DNA of 18,621 nucleotides, taken from assembly GCA_937920115.1 (NCBI GenBank), contig CALGVF010000037.1, positions 1 to 18,621 on the forward strand. Direction: 5' to 3'. Positions 15,914-18,621 of this stretch are shown one piece after another. Every line of letters starts with the position of its first letter. Within the stretch, counting starts at the first letter, position 1. Position numbers and translations under genes: made by a program. The notes under the pieces are model-generated. The model was not told the DNA's origin. It did no database searches and saw only the letters and a program-made list of their open reading frames with translations. This stretch comes from an uncultured Clostridia bacterium. GTDB lineage: Bacteria > Bacillota > Clostridia > Christensenellales > Borkfalkiaceae.

Positions 15914-16804
15914 TTAGCCCTTTATGCCGCCTATCGTAAGGTTGGACATAAGTTTCTTCTGGAAAATGAGGAAGATTAAGAGCGTAGGAATGGAAAGTAT
16001 AACGGTAGTCGTCAACTGAACGGGCATCGAATCGAAGTCGTCCTGCGAGTTACGCGTTATTTCTATCAGGAACCTCGAAAGCGTCGGATGAGACGGCGCG
16101 TAAAGCAAGGGGGTCTGATAATCGTTCCAATACGTTATGAAGTTCATAAGCAAAATCGTGCCGAAAGTCGCGGAGGCAAGCGGCATATACACGCTCATCA
16201 TAACACGCCAGTCGGACGCCCCGTCAAGCGTAGCCGCCTCGCGATACGTTATCGGGAGCGACTTGAACATCTCGTAGAAAATAAGGAAATACATTCCGAG
16301 GAAGTTCGCCTTTAATATAAGCAGTCCGATCCACGAGTTATAGAGGTTGATGAAGCGGAGCATGCTGAGTTCCGCCGCCTGACTTCCGATAATCGGTATC
16401 GCCATTACGACTATAACCGTCGTATGGACTATCTTCGAGTATTTATATTTGTAACTCGCGCAGAGATAAGCCGACACGCAGGTGACGGTAGTGTTTACAA
16501 GTCCGCAACCGAGGGCGTAAATGACCGAATTGAGTATTATCTTGCTCATCGGCGCGTTTACGACCTTACCCACGGCTCTGAAAGCGGGTCTCGCATTTAA
16601 AACCTTAGGATAGTTGTACAGGTAAATTTTTTCGTCGGGCCATATCGTCGGATAGATATACAGCGCGGGGTCTTTGAATGACATAACTACCGCGTATACG
16701 AACAATATCCCCATCGCAACGCAATAAAGCGACAAAATCGCGAGCATGACCGACGTCAGCGGCGTGAGTTTTCCACGCCTTTTCATATCAACTTTAACTT
16801 TCAT
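15914..16804 (-). CDS. Carbohydrate ABC transporter permease, MalG/UgpE type
   Basis: 296 residues, the normal length for the second permease of a CUT1 sugar importer. A hydrophobic segment at about 16-41 is followed by an extracellular loop, then further membrane segments at about 88-112, 124-141, 156-178, 208-226 and 262-281. The cytoplasmic EAA loop that contacts the ATPase is clear at 189-210 (EAATLDGASDWRVMMSVYMP). The C-terminus LTIGGIKG is the usual ending of MalG-type proteins. It starts 3 bases after the stop of the partner permease, with GAGGA inside that gene, so the pair is translationally coupled. I chose the first ATG; an in-frame ATG six codons later (MKRRG) is a possible alternative. 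The sugar cannot be read from the sequence. Confidence 0.93.
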   Translation of the reverse strand: MKVKVDMKRRGKLTPLTSVMLAILSLYCVAMGILFVYAVVMSFKDPALYIYPTIWPDEKIYLYNYPKVLNARPAFRAVGKVVNAPMSKIILNSVIYALGCGLVNTTVTCVSAYLCASYKYKYSKIVHTTVIVVMAIPIIGSQAAELSMLRFINLYNSWIGLLILKANFLGMYFLIFYEMFKSLPITYREAATLDGASDWRVMMSVYMPLASATFGTILLMNFITYWNDYQTPLLYAPSHPTLSRFLIEITRNSQDDFDSMPVQLTTTVILSIPTLLIFLIFQKKLMSNLTIGGIKG

Positions 16805-16807
16805 ACA

Positions 16808-17689
16808 TTAGTCCTCGCTCGGTCCGAATTTCGTCACGAAAAATTTTACGATAAACGTTACGGGTATAGTTACCGCCGTCGCCATAAGCCCCAAAGCGGA
16901 TAACGCAGGGAGCAAGTATACTCTGTTCGATGTCTTTTCGAGTTGTATAAACAGGTAATATCCGAAGGTTGCCGTGGCTTGCGCATCGAACCCGTAAAAC
17001 GCAAAGTTGTTCAACTGATTCGTAAGAAGCGACGCGATACTCGTAATTAAAAACACCGAGAACGTCGGATAAATCATCGGGAAAACGACGTAGATAAATT
17101 CCTTTATTCCCGAAGCCCCGTCGAGTTGAGCCGACTCCATAACCTCGGGAGCGATCGCCGACATTTTGTTGGCGTATAAAAGTACCGAAGTTCCGAAACT
17201 CACGAGTATGTTGCCCAGAAATACCATAACGAGTTTCTGAACCCTCGTTCCGTTGCTGAGCCAGAGAAGTTCCGCGCCTGCGAAAAATTCGGTGTACACT
17301 TTCAGCACTACGAGAGCCGACACGACGGACGGAACAAAGAGCATTACTCTGAAAAACCCCGCCATGGGCATCTTTTTGAAAATGTAGAACGCAAAAAATA
17401 CGCCGAGCGGCGTCGTCACCACGAGTTGAAGCGCGAACGCGAGAAGCGAGTTACGCAAATAACCGCCGAGAAGTTCGACGTTCTGCGGGGAAAACCAGTC
17501 GGTAAAATTCTTCGTGAGATTTATCTCGTAAGAATCCGTGGTCGTATAATGCTTGAATGCAAGTAAAAAAGAGTTGAAATTTACGCATATATAAAACAAT
17601 ACGAACTGAATAGTAGGTATCGCCATAAGTATAATGTAGAAAATCAGACTCTTTCTGTTCCCTGCCTGTATTCCTTTACTTTTTTTCAT
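16808..17689 (-). CDS. Carbohydrate ABC transporter permease, MalF/UgpA type
   Basis: 293 residues with six likely membrane segments (about 15-44, 82-104, 112-134, 153-172, 204-224, 262-284). The EAA-type loop lies at about 181-208 (MESAQLDGASGIKEF, then PMIYP). The length, the lack of the extended N-terminal part seen in enterobacterial MalF, and its place between a solute-binding protein and a MalG-type permease fit a Gram-positive CUT1 importer. The ATG at 17689 has AAGGA upstream with a short 4-base spacing. No ATPase gene is in this window; such systems often share one multi-sugar ATPase (MsmK-type) encoded elsewhere. Two hairpins separate it from the binding-protein gene, which probably sets its expression below that of the binding protein. 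Confidence 0.93.
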   Translation of the reverse strand: MKKSKGIQAGNRKSLIFYIILMAIPTIQFVLFYICVNFNSFLLAFKHYTTTDSYEINLTKNFTDWFSPQNVELLGGYLRNSLLAFALQLVVTTPLGVFFAFYIFKKMPMAGFFRVMLFVPSVVSALVVLKVYTEFFAGAELLWLSNGTRVQKLVMVFLGNILVSFGTSVLLYANKMSAIAPEVMESAQLDGASGIKEFIYVVFPMIYPTFSVFLITSIASLLTNQLNNFAFYGFDAQATATFGYYLFIQLEKTSNRVYLLPALSALGLMATAVTIPVTFIVKFFVTKFGPSED

Positions 17690-17710
17690 AAAATCCTTAA
17701 AAACGAATTA

Positions 17711-17756
17711 GAGGAAGCAGCGTCTGCCTCTCTCGCGACGAAATTATGTCCCGAGA
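17711..17756 (-). other. Two tandem hairpins between binding-protein and permease genes
   Basis: In transcription order, the first hairpin spans 17756-17731: arms 17731-17735 with 17752-17756 and 17737-17739 with 17748-17750, one mismatch, 8-base loop. The second spans 17730-17711: 17717-17720 with 17724-17727, extended by 17711-17713 with 17728-17730 across a bulge. Neither is followed by a T-run. In sugar ABC operons such structures often protect the binding-protein message and lower permease expression. The remainder of this 101-base gap holds nothing else I can support. Confidence 0.5.
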
Positions 17757-17790
17757 ATTTTAAACGCCGCTTCCCGATAATTACGTATTA

Positions 17791-18621
17791 TCAGCCCCAG
17801 ATGGTTTTAGCCTTCATCTGTTTGTAAAACTCTTCAAAATACGTTTTAGCCGTCATCGTCTTATCCTTGTCTATCATGCAGGAAAGAGGCGCCTTGCCGC
17901 CGACTTTGAAATACTCGGTGGGAAGAAGCGTGTTGTAATGAAGGTTATAGAAGTCCTTGTTCGTTATCTGATACGATATATCCGCAGTCTGAATGAAATC
18001 GTTGAGCGTAACCGCATAAGGCGTAAGCTCGGACTTAGCGGCGTTCAATGCCGTTTTGTAGTCAACGCCTATAAGCGTACTTGTAGTTTTGGTAAATTCA
18101 ACGAGGTTGGAATCGGTATAGAAACCCTGTACGAATTTCATTGCAAGGTCTTTCGTAGCCGCGTCGAGTCCCGCTCTTACAGCCGCGCTCGAACGCATAG
18201 CGTCCGCATAAACCTGTTTGTCTCCTACCTGAGCCGTAGTCGCGTGAGGCAACGGCATCCAGCCGAATTTTCTCGTCATTTTATCTGCCGAAGAAATGCT
18301 CGCGCTCGCCTCGGAAAGCCACCAGTCTCCGTCGAGGAGAAGGGCATAGTCGCCGTCAAGAAACGCCTTCTGAGCCTGTTTGTGAGTGAAACTTCCGCCG
18401 AGTGAAACGGACGGAACGTAAGTAGGATCTTTCGCCGTGCCGTTGGTAAGCAGTTTTTCAAGGAAAGTCGCGCCGTAATATACGCCTGCCTGACGGGCAA
18501 GTTCGTATCCGTTCTTTGACGAAACAACAGCTTCTTCGAGTTGAACGCTTCCCGTAGACAAATCGACTTTGCCGTCAGCGGTCATTTTTACGAGTTTGGT
18601 AGCCGTTCCTTCGTAAGAAAG
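17791..18621 (-). CDS. Carbohydrate ABC transporter solute-binding protein, C-terminal part (runs off right edge)
   Basis: The frame stays open to the right edge, giving 276 residues without a start; the internal ATG at 18585 is not the real start. The stretch KAFLDGDYALLLDGDWWLSEA is typical of extracellular family 1 sugar-binding proteins, where a tryptophan-rich strand lines the sugar site. It is followed by FGWMPLPHA, a helical region (TKDLAMKFVQGFYTD), and a C-terminal helix (AKTYFEEFYKQMKAKTIWG). About the last half to two-thirds of a usual 420-550-residue protein is present; the lipoprotein signal would lie outside the window. It is the first gene seen in the operon and should deliver the oligosaccharide to the two permeases downstream. 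The ligand is unknown. Confidence 0.88.
   Translation of the reverse strand, partial: LSYEGTATKLVKMTADGKVDLSTGSVQLEEAVVSSKNGYELARQAGVYYGATFLEKLLTNGTAKDPTYVPSVSLGGSFTHKQAQKAFLDGDYALLLDGDWWLSEASASISSADKMTRKFGWMPLPHATTAQVGDKQVYADAMRSSAAVRAGLDAATKDLAMKFVQGFYTDSNLVEFTKTTSTLIGVDYKTALNAAKSELTPYAVTLNDFIQTADISYQITNKDFYNLHYNTLLPTEYFKVGGKAPLSCMIDKDKTMTAKTYFEEFYKQMKAKTIWG

Noticed and set aside
17791..18585. ATG at 18585 as the start of the solute-binding protein
   Set aside because: The same frame stays open to the window edge (ending LSYEGTATKLVK before that Met), and a signal peptide and N-terminal lobe are missing, so the gene is truncated by the window.
1..18621. tRNA, rRNA, CRISPR arrays, insertion sequences, phage or attachment sites
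   Set aside because: None was recognised on either strand; the repeats present are coding modules within two genes.

Overview
The window reads as one long, tightly packed transcription unit: every convincing gene is on the minus strand, so transcription runs from the right edge to the left edge. Three proteins carry Gram-positive-style lipoprotein signals followed by Ser/Gly/Asn/Glu-rich linkers, and most starts have AGGAGG-like ribosome binding sites. A sugar ABC importer sits beside large secreted Ig-like and beta-helix proteins. Together this suggests an anaerobic Firmicute of the class Clostridia from a gut-like habitat. The class is a reasonable inference; anything finer (for example Christensenellales-like lineages) is a guess from the style of the surface proteins.

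In transcription order (right to left): the 3' part of a carbohydrate ABC solute-binding protein (right edge to 17791); two tandem hairpins; two CUT1-type permeases (17689-16808 and 16804-15914); a 1026-residue secreted Ig-like protein (15889-12809); a 718-residue DUF4838-type lipoprotein (12796-10640); a 1375-residue lipoprotein with Ig-like domains and three beta-helix modules (10615-6488); a structured gap holding a 46-codon gene (6345-6205) that overlaps by 4 bases a 1009-residue secreted protein with two further beta-helix modules (6208-3179); a gap with two hairpins; a 435-residue lipoprotein with a tyrosine-phosphatase-like domain (3017-1710); a GH109-like NAD-dependent glycosidase/oxidoreductase (1658-423); and the 5' part of a GHL6-type putative glycoside hydrolase (384 to the left edge).

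The simplest joint reading is a glycan capture and use locus. Surface proteins bind or open up a polymer or host glycan, the ABC importer takes up oligosaccharides, and the two enzymes without signal peptides (GH109-like and GHL6-like) process them in the cytoplasm. GH109 enzymes known from other bacteria remove alpha-linked GalNAc, so mucin-type or blood-group-like glycans are a possible substrate, but nothing in the sequence proves the substrate. No ABC ATPase, regulator or operon promoter is visible; the promoter should lie beyond the right edge.

The points most worth following are: (i) the translationally coupled 46-residue gene with a perfect AAGGAGG; (ii) a recent DNA-level duplication linking the last beta-helix modules of the two adjacent giant genes; (iii) the export of a tyrosine-phosphatase-like enzyme as a lipoprotein within a glycan locus.
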